Assembly: GCF_050874005.1 (NCBI RefSeq)
Contig: NZ_JBNMJV010000004.1
Coordinates: 1 to 64,000, forward strand
Direction: 5' to 3'
DNA: 64,000 bases
From: Huintestinicola sp050874005
GTDB taxonomy: Bacteria > Bacillota > Clostridia > Oscillospirales > Ruminococcaceae
In this document: piece by piece, positions 48,985 through 58,478 of the stretch
Position numbering within the stretch: position 1 is the stretch's first letter
Layout: each line of letters opens with the position of its first letter
Notes under the pieces: generated by a model
Databases searched by the model: none
Told to the model about the DNA's origin: nothing
Seen by the model: only the letters and a program-made list of their open reading frames with translations
Made by a program: the position numbers and the translations under genes

Positions 48985-49184
48985 GCCGTTACCGATCCGA
49001 CAGTATGATGCCCAAATAAACTATAGAACGAGTGGCTGCAGGCTCAGCCTGCCGTTACCGAGCCGACAGTTCGTCGCCCAAATAAACTATAGAACGAGTG
49101 GCTGCAGGCTCAGCCTGCCGTTACCGAGCCGACAGTTCGTCGCCCAAGTAAATTACAGAACGTCTCGCTGCGGGTCGTCACCCG
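48985..49184 (+). repeat. Three tandem copies of a 66-bp palindromic repeat
   Basis: Units start at 48985, 49051 and 49117, exactly 66 bases apart. Each reads GCCGTTACCGAGCCGACAG, then CGCCCAAATAAACTATAGAA and GGCTGCAGGCTCAGCCT. The third unit ends with a different palindrome, GCGGGT-CGTC-ACCCGC (49169-49184), in the same place. Single copies lie at 16082-16147 and 18165-18223. Because 66 is divisible by three an open frame with a 22-residue repeat crosses it, but nothing suggests translation. Confidence 0.85.
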
Positions 49185-49205
49185 CATATGAAAGGATCTT
49201 ACATA

Positions 49206-50087
49206 ATGACAATTTTTGAAGCTATCATTCAGGGAATTATTCAGGGAGCTACGGAGTTTCTGCCCGTTTCAAGCTCGGGTCATCTCTCGCTTTTTCAGCA
49301 TTTCACGGGGGTGACGGGAGATGAGGCGGTGTTTACCACCATTGCTCTCCACATCGGCACCCTTATCGCCGTTTTCATTGCCTTTCGTGAGAAGATATGG
49401 GCGCTTATTCTTGAAGCGCTGGCTATGCTCAAAGATATTTTTACGGGCAAGTTCACCTTTAAGGTGGGAGACGGAAACAGGCGTATGATACTTATGATAA
49501 TCGTGTCCATACTGCCCCTGTTTGCATTTTACATATTCAAGGACTTCTTTACAGCGGTGTCCTCGGACAGCGATATCATTGCGGAGGGTATATGCTTCCT
49601 TTACACGGCAGCTATCCTCACTATGGGCGACAGAGCTGCCCGTAAGACTGCAAAGAAGGGCGACGGCAAAACAGGCGGCGAGACTACTGTGACGGACGCT
49701 CTTGTTATCGGATTTTTCCAGGGAGTGGCGCTGCTGCCCGGCGTGTCAAGGTCGGGTTCCACTATTTCCGCAGGGCTGATGTCGGGGCTTAAAAGGGAGG
49801 ACGCTGTGGAGTACAGCTTCATTTTAGGCATTCCCGTAATTTTAGCGGGTGCTTTATCGGAGCTTATGGATATGGGCAGCGGCGATATGAGCTTTGAGCC
49901 TGTTCCCCTGCTTATCGGTATGGCTGTGGCGGCGGTTTCGGGCTACTTTGCTATCAGGCTCATAAAGTGGCTGATGAAGTCGGACAAATTCGGCATTTTT
50001 GCGGTGTACACTTTTATTCTCGGTATTCTCGTCATCGGTGCGGGAATTTATGAGCGTGTGACCGGCAGCCCTATTATTATCGACTGA
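49206..50087 (+). CDS. uppP: Undecaprenyl-diphosphate phosphatase
   Basis: A 293-residue integral membrane phosphatase (BacA/UppP) with about eight helices. IQGATEFLPVSSSGHLSL (about 15-31) and LLPGVSRSGSTISAGLMSG (about 175-193) are the two active-site regions. It recycles the lipid carrier undecaprenyl phosphate for wall synthesis; overproduction gives bacitracin resistance in other species. AAAGGATCTTACATA precedes the ATG at 49206. The leader starts directly at the tandem palindromes. Confidence 0.95.
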   Translation: MTIFEAIIQGIIQGATEFLPVSSSGHLSLFQHFTGVTGDEAVFTTIALHIGTLIAVFIAFREKIWALILEALAMLKDIFTGKFTFKVGDGNRRMILMIIVSILPLFAFYIFKDFFTAVSSDSDIIAEGICFLYTAAILTMGDRAARKTAKKGDGKTGGETTVTDALVIGFFQGVALLPGVSRSGSTISAGLMSGLKREDAVEYSFILGIPVILAGALSELMDMGSGDMSFEPVPLLIGMAVAAVSGYFAIRLIKWLMKSDKFGIFAVYTFILGILVIGAGIYERVTGSPIIID

Positions 50088-50138
50088 TAGATACAAATGT
50101 TCTTAACTTTTAGGGATAAATTCGTATGAAATGTCCAT

Positions 50139-50167
50139 TGATTTTTAGAAACGATTGTGCTATAATA
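50139..50167 (+). promoter_or_regulatory. ftsK promoter
   Basis: TTGATT (50139-50144), 17 bases, TATAAT (50162-50167), plus strand. Confidence 0.65.
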
Positions 50168-50215
50168 TTTATATAATATATTCGGACGGTAAAATAAAGA
50201 AAGGAAGATAAAAAA

Positions 50216-53002
50216 GTGGCAGCTCCCAAAAAAGCTTCATCATCGGGTAAATCAAGGTCAACCACTAAGGGGAGAACGACCAAGGCAGAACAGGAGGCAA
50301 AACGTGCCAACGACAGGGTGCTGTGGTCTACGGTCATTTTCGCCGCAGGAATACTCATTCTTGCGTTTCTCCTCTTCGAGGGCGAGTCGGCGTGGCTTGC
50401 GATACATAACATCATTTTAGGCCTTTTCGGCGTGGGTGCGGTGCTGGTGCCCCCTATTCTCATTTATGCCTCGGTGATGATATCAAAGGACACCGAGCGT
50501 GAGACAGTCTCGGGAAAGGTGGCTCAGGGCATACTGTTGGTACTGCTTTGCTGTGCGGTCATTCAGATATTTTTCTCGGAGCCTATTGACCCCGACATCA
50601 CTCTCGGAAAGCTTCTTACCGACCTTTTCGAGGACGGCAAGGCTATGCACGGCGGCGGTCTTTTCAGCGCTGTCATTGCTCTCCCTCTGCTGAAACTTTT
50701 CGGCAAGACAGGTGCGGCTATTATCGTTATTATCCTTGCATTTGTTTTCACAATGCTCCTTGCCAATAAAACTATTGTGGACGTTTTCAGGGCGATAAAG
50801 AATATTTTTGCCGCTGCTGACGCTGCCCGTCCCGAATATGAGGAAGTTGAGGAGTTCGTTCCTCCTCCCGGAGCAAAAAAACAGCCTAAGAAGGCAGTTC
50901 CCGCAAGTTCTCAGCCGAATTTGAAAAAAGTTCCCAATGCGGACGTTCCCGAAGCGGCTGCCGAAGAAAAGCGGAAGGAATTCAACATTGACATTCCCCT
51001 GCCCTTCGGCAAGAAAAAGGCTGCCGAGGCGGCAAAAGCGGTGGAAGAAAAGCCTGCGGAAGCTGCTGCCGAGCCTGAGAAGCCTAAAAGCGCTGTGGAG
51101 CTTGAGGCAGATGCCATTGCTCGTTCCGTTGAGGAAAATGAGGCTCAGAGACAGGCGGCTAAAGCGGCTGCGGCAAATGAGGCTAAGGCTGCTGCAAATG
51201 AAGCCGAAAGCAAGCAGGACGATCTTGCTTCTATAATCAAAAAGGCGGTCAAGCCTGCGGCAAAGGGTGAGCCTGCTCCCGTTTCGGGCGGTGGTAATGA
51301 GCCTGCAAGATCTTCGGGCGGTATTCCTTTGTTTAAGAAGAATGACAAGGTGAAGGGTTCAACTCTTGCTTCAAACAAAATTGGCGATGACGAGGATCTT
51401 GATATGCCCGAGACTACGGCGCAGGACATTCAGAACGAAATTGCCGAAAATGTTACTGCTCCTGCGGAATATGTCATTCCTCCTATGGATCTTCTGAAAA
51501 AGTCCTCCAACGAGCTTAACGCCGAGGAGGCAGAGGCTGAGATGAAGCAGAATGCGGACACTCTTGTGGAGACGCTGAAGAGCTTCGGAGTTATGACCAG
51601 GATAGTTGACATTCATCGTGGTCCTACGGTCACACGTTATGAGCTGCAGCCGAATGCAGGCGTTAAGATATCCAAAATTACGGGTCTGGCGGACGACATC
51701 GCTCTTAACCTTGCGGCGGCAGGTGTTCGTATACAGGCGCCTATCCCCGGCAAGGCGGCGGTGGGAATTGAAGTCCCCAACAAGATAAAGGACATCGTTA
51801 CTCTGAGAGATGTTATCGACACCGAGGAGTTCAGAAACGCCGAGAGCAAGCTTACCTTTGCGGTGGGCAAGAATATTGACGGCGAGATCATTCTCGGCGA
51901 CATTGCAAAGCTGCCTCACGTTATTATTGCAGGTACTACGGGTTCGGGTAAGTCCGTATGCACAAACGGAATTATTATGAGCATTCTTTACAATGCTACT
52001 CCCGACGAGGTAAGGCTGGTGCTTATTGACCCGAAGGTGGTTGAGTTTAAGATCTATGACGGTATCCCTCATCTGCTCATTCCCGTTGTTACAGACCCAC
52101 GAAAGGCGGCGGGTGCGCTTGCCTGGGCGGTGCAGGAAATGCTCAAGAGATACAAGCTTTTTGCGGACAACAATGTGCGTGACCTGAAGGGTTACAATGA
52201 GATGGCGGCGGAGACTGAGGGTGTTGAACCGCTCCCCCGTATCGTTATTGTTATTGATGAGCTTGCCGACCTGATGATGGCAGCGGCGGGTGAGGTCGAG
52301 GACAGCATTTGCCGCTTGGCTCAGATGGCACGTGCGGCAGGTATGCACCTTATCATTGCTACGCAGAGACCTACGGTTGATGTTATCACGGGTCTTATCA
52401 AGGCAAACATTCCTTCACGTATTGCCCTCAAGGTGGCTTCGGGTATTGACTCACGTTCTATTATCAATGAAATTGGTGCTGAGAAGCTGCTTGGAAACGG
52501 CGACCTTTTATATTTCCCTACGGGCTATGCAAAGCCTGTACGTGTTCAGAACTGCTTTACTTCCGACAAGGAGGTTACTGCGGTTGTCAACTTCATAAAG
52601 AACGGTGCGGGTGATGTTACATACAGCGATGACATTATGAAGGAAATTGAGCAGAACATTCCTCAGCCTAAGGGCGAAAAGGAACGTCCTGCGGACAATG
52701 ACAAGAGCTATGACAACTCAGATGACAAGATCATCGAAAGTGCTATTGAATGTGCGGTGGACGCAGGAGGTGCGGGTGTTTCCGTTTCCTATTTCCAGAG
52801 AAAATTAAAGCTTGGCTATGCGAGGGCTGCCCGCATTATGGACGAGCTTGAGGAACTGGGGGTTGTTGGTCCCTTTGAGGGGGCTAAGCCCAGACAGGTG
52901 CTTATGACAAGAGAGATGTTTTTGCAGAGAAAACTCAGCGGAAACGGCGGAGGTGCTGCTCCTGCGGAGGTAGCGGAGGACGATGTGCCTTTTGAGGAGT
53001 GA
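50216..53002 (+). CDS. FtsK/SpoIIIE DNA translocase
   Basis: A 928-residue translocase: basic N-terminus, four membrane helices (about 35-190), a long Ala/Glu/Lys-rich linker (about 200-440), the motor domain with Walker A GTTGSGKSV (about 571-579) and Walker B VIVIDELADLMMAAAGE, and a C-terminal gamma winged helix (KLKLGYARAARIMDELEELGVVGPFEGAKPRQVL). It pumps DNA through the septum in division or into the forespore. GTG start with AAAGGAAG upstream. Which of FtsK or SpoIIIE it represents cannot be fixed; one copy may do both. Confidence 0.95.
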   Translation: MAAPKKASSSGKSRSTTKGRTTKAEQEAKRANDRVLWSTVIFAAGILILAFLLFEGESAWLAIHNIILGLFGVGAVLVPPILIYASVMISKDTERETVSGKVAQGILLVLLCCAVIQIFFSEPIDPDITLGKLLTDLFEDGKAMHGGGLFSAVIALPLLKLFGKTGAAIIVIILAFVFTMLLANKTIVDVFRAIKNIFAAADAARPEYEEVEEFVPPPGAKKQPKKAVPASSQPNLKKVPNADVPEAAAEEKRKEFNIDIPLPFGKKKAAEAAKAVEEKPAEAAAEPEKPKSAVELEADAIARSVEENEAQRQAAKAAAANEAKAAANEAESKQDDLASIIKKAVKPAAKGEPAPVSGGGNEPARSSGGIPLFKKNDKVKGSTLASNKIGDDEDLDMPETTAQDIQNEIAENVTAPAEYVIPPMDLLKKSSNELNAEEAEAEMKQNADTLVETLKSFGVMTRIVDIHRGPTVTRYELQPNAGVKISKITGLADDIALNLAAAGVRIQAPIPGKAAVGIEVPNKIKDIVTLRDVIDTEEFRNAESKLTFAVGKNIDGEIILGDIAKLPHVIIAGTTGSGKSVCTNGIIMSILYNATPDEVRLVLIDPKVVEFKIYDGIPHLLIPVVTDPRKAAGALAWAVQEMLKRYKLFADNNVRDLKGYNEMAAETEGVEPLPRIVIVIDELADLMMAAAGEVEDSICRLAQMARAAGMHLIIATQRPTVDVITGLIKANIPSRIALKVASGIDSRSIINEIGAEKLLGNGDLLYFPTGYAKPVRVQNCFTSDKEVTAVVNFIKNGAGDVTYSDDIMKEIEQNIPQPKGEKERPADNDKSYDNSDDKIIESAIECAVDAGGAGVSVSYFQRKLKLGYARAARIMDELEELGVVGPFEGAKPRQVLMTREMFLQRKLSGNGGGAAPAEVAEDDVPFEE

Positions 53003-53043
53003 TACGGGCAGCCGTACTTACTGAAATTAGGAAGGTGAAAGCT

Positions 53044-53877
53044 ATGAAGCCGCCTGCGGAGGTCATTTCCATTGAAAAAAAGCCCGAGAAGCCTAAGACT
53101 CCATTTCCCATAGGAAGGGCAGTCAAGACAGCGATGGACTGGGGATATCTGCTGTTTCTGGTTCTGTTCGTATATTTTGCAAAAAGAGAAAATGTCGGGC
53201 TGCCACCTGCCGCTGCATTTATACTTCTGGCTCCGTTTACGGTAGGGCAATACTGCGATATCCACGCAAAGGGCAATGGCACATATGCTTACATCGAACG
53301 GTTCGTGTCTGTGGGGATAACCGTTTTTGAAACGGTTATTATGTTTTCGGCGGTGATGATATTTTTTACATCTCGGGCAAGGCTCAATGGACCTACCGAA
53401 ACAGATCTGCCTAAGAGTTATTCGGCGGCGGATATTTCACGCCTGAGCGTTGAGATATCCACCGGCAGCAATGCTCCGCACTACTACGTTTACACGGTGG
53501 ATATGGAAAACAGAACGGCGAAAAAAGAGACATATTCATTCAATCGGGGCGGAGAATATCAGGTTTCCGAGACGATAAGCAATGCTTTTTCGGAGGAAAA
53601 GGCGGCTGATTTTACAGAGTTCTGCGACGAGGTACTTATCACAAAATGGGACGACTTTTATATGCCCGAGAGGGAAATATATGACGGTCTTGACGAGGTG
53701 CAGAGCTTTGAGGTTCAGTATTACGGCATATCCCGTGGCGGTTACAGGAAATTTTCCCTTGAGTACAATGACGGCGGTTCGGACAGCACGATAATGTATG
53801 ACCACGCTAAAGATGTGCCGAAAGACAGCAGTTTGGTCATTTCACGTATTTACGGGCTTCTGACTAAGGAGAAATAA
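53044..53877 (+). CDS. Hypothetical membrane protein
   Basis: A 277-residue protein I do not recognise. It has a Pro/Lys-rich cytoplasmic start, three hydrophobic segments (about 33-46, 52-70 and 88-109) and a soluble C-terminal domain of about 165 residues, probably extracytoplasmic, with many acidic and aromatic residues (HYYVYTVDMENRTAKKETYSF). AGGAAGGTG precedes the ATG at 53044. It lies 41 bases after ftsK and 21 before the YgiQ gene, so it is likely in the ftsK transcript. Confidence 0.75.
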   Translation: MKPPAEVISIEKKPEKPKTPFPIGRAVKTAMDWGYLLFLVLFVYFAKRENVGLPPAAAFILLAPFTVGQYCDIHAKGNGTYAYIERFVSVGITVFETVIMFSAVMIFFTSRARLNGPTETDLPKSYSAADISRLSVEISTGSNAPHYYVYTVDMENRTAKKETYSFNRGGEYQVSETISNAFSEEKAADFTEFCDEVLITKWDDFYMPEREIYDGLDEVQSFEVQYYGISRGGYRKFSLEYNDGGSDSTIMYDHAKDVPKDSSLVISRIYGLLTKEK

Positions 53878-53898
53878 ATTTTTTGCAGGAGAATTTAT

Positions 53899-55830
53899 AT
53901 GCCATTTTTACCAATTTCAAAAGAGGATATGAATGAAAGAGGGATAGAGCAGCTGGACTTTATCTGCATTACGGGTGACAGTTATGTGGATCACCCCTCT
54001 TTCGGCATTTCCATTATTTCACGAATGATAGAAGATCAGGGCTTTACTGTGGGCATTATTGCTCAGCCCGACTGGAAAAGTGACAGGGATTTTAAAAAAT
54101 TGGGTGAGCCGAAATATGCTTTCCTCATTACGGGGGGAAATATTGACTCGATGGTGGCGCATTACACAAGTGCAAAGAAAAAGCGTTCCGATGACGCTTA
54201 CACTGCAGGGGGCAAGGCGGGAAAACGTCCCGACAGGGCGACTATCGTTTATTCAAAGGCTATCAAGCGTATTTTCGGCAAAGATATGCCTGTTGCTATC
54301 GGGGGGCTTGAGGCTTCTCTCAGACGGTTTGCTCATTATGATTACTGGGACGATGCTGTGCGGCCGTCTATTCTCGAGGACAGCGGTGCAGACCTGCTTA
54401 TGTACGGAATGAGCGAGCATCAGATAGTGGAAATTTGCACAAGGCTTGCAAAGGGCGAGAAAATTTCAGAGCTTCGGGATATAAGAGGTACGGCGTATCT
54501 TTGTGACCCGAGGGAAACGCCTTACGGGGCGGCGGAATGTCCTTCTCTTATGCAGGTGAGGGAACACAAGGAAGAGTATGCTAAGGCTTGCAAAATTCAG
54601 TATGACTGGCAGGACGAGATCTACGGCAAGACTATAATTCAGCGGCAGACGGACAAAATGCTGGTGCAGCTGCCTCCTGCTTATTCTCTGACTACTCCCG
54701 AGCTTGACCACGTGTATGAGCTGCCTTATATGCGGACTTATCACCCTGTTTATGAGAAAGAGGGCGGCGTTCCCGGGATTCAGGAGGTGGAGTTTTCCAT
54801 TACCCACAACAGAGGGTGCTTCGGAAACTGCAATTTCTGCTCCATTGCTCTTCATCAGGGACGGAGAATTTCGGTGAGAAGCAAGGAGAGTATTCTGAGG
54901 GAAGCGGAGCTTTTGACAAAGCTGCCTAATTTCAAGGGATATATCCACGATGTGGGAGGCCCTACGGCAAATTTCCGTGCACCCTCCTGCACGCATCAGC
55001 TGACTCACGGGCTTTGCAAGGGAAAAAAATGCCTTGCGCCCGAGCCTTGCAAAAATCTTGAGGTGGATCACACAGAGTATCTTGATATCCTGAGAGAAAT
55101 TCGGAAGATAAAGGGCGTTAAAAAGGTCTTTATCAGAAGCGGTATCCGATATGATTATCTTATTGAGGACAAGAACGAGGAGTTTATGCGTGAGCTTATC
55201 GAGCATCACGTGAGCGGTCAGCTGAAAGTGGCTCCCGAGCATTGTTCGGCGGCGGTGCTTGATATGATGGGAAAGCCGCATATTGAGGCGTATAAAAAGT
55301 TCCAGGACAAATTTTATAAAATGACGGGAAAAATTGGCAAGGAGCAGTATCTTGTTCCCTATCTTATGTCCTCTCACCCCGGAAGTACGCTGAATGAGGC
55401 GGTGGAGCTGGCGCTGTTTCTCAAGAGCCTTAAAATGCGTCCAGAGCAGGTACAGGATTTTTATCCCACTCCCGGAACTATTTCCACTTGTATGTTTTAC
55501 ACGGGTCTTGACCCTTACACAATGAAAAAGGTGTATGTTCCGAGAACTGCGGAGGAAAAGGGTATGCAGAGGGCGCTCTTGCAGTATTTTCGTCTCCAAA
55601 ATCAGAGAAAATGCATTGAGGCGCTTATCAAGGCGCACCGCACCGACCTTATCGGCAACGGAAAGGAATGTCTTGTTCGTCCCGATGAGCAGTACAATGC
55701 TTATCTGAGAGAAAAGGCAGCGAAAAACGGCGGCAAAAACAGCGGAAGAAATTCGACCGGCAGAAATGCTTCTCGTTCAAAAGGCAGGAATGACAGATGG
55801 CAAAAGGAAAAAGGCAGACGGGGTCGGTAA
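53899..55830 (+). CDS. YgiQ family radical SAM protein
   Basis: A 643-residue radical SAM protein of the YgiQ (UPF0313) family. It starts MPFLPISKEDMNERGI, DFICITGDSYVDHPSFG is typical, and the cluster motif is NRGCFGNCNFCSI (CX3CX2C, about residues 305-317). DVGGPTANFRAPSC and the FYPTPGTISTCMFYTG segment also fit. Reaction unknown. The last 40 residues are basic and Asn/Gly/Ser/Arg-rich, likely disordered. AGGAGA precedes the ATG; the end overlaps the next gene by 34 bases. Confidence 0.92.
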   Translation: MPFLPISKEDMNERGIEQLDFICITGDSYVDHPSFGISIISRMIEDQGFTVGIIAQPDWKSDRDFKKLGEPKYAFLITGGNIDSMVAHYTSAKKKRSDDAYTAGGKAGKRPDRATIVYSKAIKRIFGKDMPVAIGGLEASLRRFAHYDYWDDAVRPSILEDSGADLLMYGMSEHQIVEICTRLAKGEKISELRDIRGTAYLCDPRETPYGAAECPSLMQVREHKEEYAKACKIQYDWQDEIYGKTIIQRQTDKMLVQLPPAYSLTTPELDHVYELPYMRTYHPVYEKEGGVPGIQEVEFSITHNRGCFGNCNFCSIALHQGRRISVRSKESILREAELLTKLPNFKGYIHDVGGPTANFRAPSCTHQLTHGLCKGKKCLAPEPCKNLEVDHTEYLDILREIRKIKGVKKVFIRSGIRYDYLIEDKNEEFMRELIEHHVSGQLKVAPEHCSAAVLDMMGKPHIEAYKKFQDKFYKMTGKIGKEQYLVPYLMSSHPGSTLNEAVELALFLKSLKMRPEQVQDFYPTPGTISTCMFYTGLDPYTMKKVYVPRTAEEKGMQRALLQYFRLQNQRKCIEALIKAHRTDLIGNGKECLVRPDEQYNAYLREKAAKNGGKNSGRNSTGRNASRSKGRNDRWQKEKGRRGR

Positions 55831-56795
55831 GCAGACTTCTTAAAATACTTCCCACCGCTTTGCTCATTATGGTGATGTGTATAGGCGTATGTCTCGGCGT
55901 TCTTATTGAAACGGGATGGGTGTCGCTGACGGACGTTCAGCAGGCGATCGGTTTTACGCTCCCCGATATGCCCGACGGGGGAACTGTTCCAAAAGAGGCG
56001 AGAGATTTTGCCGTTCACGTTATTGATGTTGGGCAGGGTGACAGTATCCTCATTTTGGCAGGTGGGAAAAGCGTTCTTATTGACGCAGGCGAAAAGGAAT
56101 ACGGCGGCAAAGTGGTTTCCTTTCTGAAAGACAAGGGCATTACGGGGCTTGATTACATCATTGCCACGCACCCTCATTCAGACCACATCGGCGGTATGGC
56201 GGAGGTAGTCTCGGAGATAGGAGCTGAGAAGATAATCGTTCCCAAGCTGCCCGATGATAAAGTTCCCACCACTAAGGTCTATGAAAATTTCCTCAAGGCT
56301 GTGAAAAACGGCGGAATGAAGCTGACGGCAGCTAAGGCGGGAAAGGTTTATGACATTGCCGAAATTGATGGTCTGCCTGTGACTATGACTATTCTTGCTC
56401 CCGGTGAGGGTGCGGAGTTTGAGGACTTGAACGACTGGTCTGTTTGTGTTAGAATTGACTATAACCGCATTTCCTGGCTCTTTACGGGTGATCTCTCCGA
56501 GGAGGGGGAAAAGGCGCTTATAAAAAGCGGTCAGGATATTGATGTTACGGCGTACAAGGTGGGACATCACGGCAGCTCAACTTCTTCTTCGGAGGAGCTG
56601 CTTGAAAGGGTCACGCCGAGACTTTGCGTTATTTCCTGCGGCGAGGGCAATTCCTACGGGCACCCACACGAAGAGGCGCTGAAAAGGCTTGAGGAATACA
56701 CGGGCAGCATTTACCGAACAGACCTTTGCGGTTCAGTTTCCGTTTATTCCGACGGAGAAAAGCTGTATGTTTCAAAACAGGGAGGCGGCTCATAA
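55797..56795 (+). CDS. Secreted/anchored MBL-fold hydrolase, ComEC C-terminal-like
   Basis: A 332-residue protein with an N-terminal membrane helix (about 16-38) and a metallo-beta-lactamase domain from about 62: VHVIDVGQGDSILI, ATHPHSDHIGG (the HxHxDH metal site, about 124-133), LFTGDLSEEGE and VGHHGSSTSSSEE. It matches the extracytoplasmic nuclease-like domain of ComEC as a free-standing protein; substrate uncertain. It begins inside the YgiQ gene in another frame, with AGGAATGACAG before the ATG, and its TAA overlaps the next ATG. Confidence 0.87.
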   Translation: MAKGKRQTGSVSRLLKILPTALLIMVMCIGVCLGVLIETGWVSLTDVQQAIGFTLPDMPDGGTVPKEARDFAVHVIDVGQGDSILILAGGKSVLIDAGEKEYGGKVVSFLKDKGITGLDYIIATHPHSDHIGGMAEVVSEIGAEKIIVPKLPDDKVPTTKVYENFLKAVKNGGMKLTAAKAGKVYDIAEIDGLPVTMTILAPGEGAEFEDLNDWSVCVRIDYNRISWLFTGDLSEEGEKALIKSGQDIDVTAYKVGHHGSSTSSSEELLERVTPRLCVISCGEGNSYGHPHEEALKRLEEYTGSIYRTDLCGSVSVYSDGEKLYVSKQGGGS

Positions 56796-57001
56796 TGCTT
56801 ATTCTTGAAAAGCTTCGGGGTGATATGGCGGTCATTTCGGGTGACAGCGGAGAATTTTCCGTTTCGGCGGATATGGTCAAGGGCTGTCGTGAGGGTGATG
56901 TTATTATACTCTCGGGTGACGTTTATATTACCGATGAAACTGCCACCGAAATGCGGCGGAAAGAAATATTATCGCTTCAAAATTCCCTTTGGGATGAATG
57001 A
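56795..57001 (+). CDS. Small DUF3006-like protein
   Basis: A 68-residue protein (MLILEKLRGDMAVISGDSG) resembling the DUF3006 family, small beta-rich proteins often found after ComEC-like MBL hydrolases. The ATG overlaps the MBL stop (TAATG) and has GGGAGG upstream, indicating coupling with that gene. The acidic C-terminal helix is EMRRKEILSLQNSLWDE. Function unknown. Confidence 0.72.
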   Translation: MLILEKLRGDMAVISGDSGEFSVSADMVKGCREGDVIILSGDVYITDETATEMRRKEILSLQNSLWDE

Positions 57002-57032
57002 TATATCAAATGAATTGAAAGAGGGGCTTAAA

Positions 57033-57911
57033 ATGCAGAATAATCTGCCTGCTATGCTTACGGAAAGACTTCCGAAATTATCCAAGGGTCACAAGAAAAT
57101 CGCCGAATATATTCTCGGTCACTACGACAAGGCTGCCTTTATGACGGCTTCTAAGCTGGGAAATATCGTTGGCGTCAGCGAGTCCACGGTTGTCCGCTTC
57201 GCTACGGAGCTGGGCTTTGAGGGTTATCCCGAAATGCAGAAGGCACTAAAAGAATTTACCAGCAACAAGCTTACCACCGTTCAGCGTATGAATGTGATGA
57301 ACGACCAGCTTGCGGGCGAGGACGTTCTTAACAGAGTTCTGAATTTCGACATTGAGCAGATAAGAAAGACCCTTGAGGAAATTGACAAGGACAGCTTCTA
57401 CACTACGGTTGACGCTCTTGTTTCCGCTAAGAACATTTACGTTATCGGCGCAAGATCGGCTTCGGTGCTGGCTCGTTTTATCGTTTTCTACTTTAACATT
57501 ATGTTTGACAACGTTAAAATTATCCACACCACAAGTACAAGCGAAATGTTCGAGCAGATACTCGGTATCGGCGAGGGGGACATTATGATAGGTGTCAGCT
57601 TCCCCAGATATTCAAAGCACACCGTAAAGGCGTTCAGATACGCTCACGAGAACGGCGCAACGGTAATCGGCATTACCGACAGCAAGGCTTCTCCTCTTGC
57701 TCAGTATGCGGATCATCTGCTGCTGGCACACAGCGATATGGCTTCCTTTGCGGATTCCCTGGTGGCTCCTATGAGCCTTATAAATGCGCTTATCTCGGCG
57801 GTGGGAATGAGAAAGCAGGAGTATGTTTCCAAAAACTTGGAGCGTCTTGAGGGGATATGGGAGAAATACGAGGTCTACGAAAAGACCGATGACAAGGATT
57901 TCAGCTTATAA
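57033..57911 (+). CDS. MurR/RpiR family transcriptional regulator
   Basis: A 292-residue regulator: HTH_6 domain (about 1-80; KIAEYILGHYDKAAFMTASKLGNIVGVSESTVVRFATELG) and a SIS sugar-phosphate-binding domain (about 110-250; NIYVIGARSASVLARFI, GVSFPRYSKHTV, VIGITDSKASPLAQYAD). Such proteins sense phosphosugars and control sugar or wall-sugar genes; target unknown. The start at 57033 follows GAGGGG; a much longer open frame upstream lies over the DUF3006 gene in another frame. Confidence 0.9.
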   Translation: MQNNLPAMLTERLPKLSKGHKKIAEYILGHYDKAAFMTASKLGNIVGVSESTVVRFATELGFEGYPEMQKALKEFTSNKLTTVQRMNVMNDQLAGEDVLNRVLNFDIEQIRKTLEEIDKDSFYTTVDALVSAKNIYVIGARSASVLARFIVFYFNIMFDNVKIIHTTSTSEMFEQILGIGEGDIMIGVSFPRYSKHTVKAFRYAHENGATVIGITDSKASPLAQYADHLLLAHSDMASFADSLVAPMSLINALISAVGMRKQEYVSKNLERLEGIWEKYEVYEKTDDKDFSL

Positions 57912-57926
57912 TTCGGGAGTGGTGAG

Positions 57927-58457
57927 ATGAAAAAGCTTATCGGGTTATTTTTTGAAAAGGCTCTTATGACGGTTGGTGTGCTGTGGTCTGCTTTCTGTAT
58001 TCTCGGAATATTTGCCAGCGCCGCAAGAGAGGAACACAGAGATAATGTTCCATTCGCCTGCGCTTGTCTCGGTATCGGCATTGCTATGATACTTTCCTCT
58101 AAGCACAAGAGAAAGCTTCGTAACCGTGCGGAGGTCTATGCTATGTGCCTTGCGGACAAGCCCGAATCCGAGCTTGCGGAAATTGCAAGGACTATGAACA
58201 TTCCCCTTGAGCAGGCTGTAAGAGAGCTTGAGGAGCTTATTGACAAGGATTACCTTAACAACATCTACATTGACAGAGCTGAGGGCAGGGTCAAAATATT
58301 ATCCCGTGAAAAAGGCGGACTGAAGCTCATTAACGGCTATCGGTTCGTTACCTGCAAAAGCTGCGGCGGTTCTAACAGGATAACAGGCGGTACAGAGGGC
58401 AAGAGGTGCAGCTACTGCAAGGCTCCTCTTACCGAAAATTCGGAAGCAACAAAATAA
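57927..58457 (+). CDS. Hypothetical membrane protein with C-terminal zinc ribbon
   Basis: A 176-residue protein I cannot name. Two hydrophobic segments (about 8-33 and 43-57) are followed by a helical winged-helix-like region (ELAEIARTMNIPLEQAVRELEELIDKDYL) and a zinc ribbon, CKSCGG and CSYC (about 143-167). GTGGTGAG precedes the ATG. It is between the RpiR regulator and a flavoprotein gene, all on one strand with short gaps. Confidence 0.75.
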   Translation: MKKLIGLFFEKALMTVGVLWSAFCILGIFASAAREEHRDNVPFACACLGIGIAMILSSKHKRKLRNRAEVYAMCLADKPESELAEIARTMNIPLEQAVRELEELIDKDYLNNIYIDRAEGRVKILSREKGGLKLINGYRFVTCKSCGGSNRITGGTEGKRCSYCKAPLTENSEATK

Positions 58458-58478
58458 ATTCGAAAGGCAGCATTTTTT

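Noticed and set aside
48983..49219. Plus-strand ORF of 78 codons with a 22-residue repeat
   Set aside because: It exists only because the 66-bp DNA repeat is a multiple of three and lacks stops in that frame. It has no ribosome site, and dispersed single copies are not in frame with anything.
54466..55638. Minus-strand ORF of 390 codons within the YgiQ gene
   Set aside because: Antisense shadow of the radical SAM protein; no motif or ribosome site.
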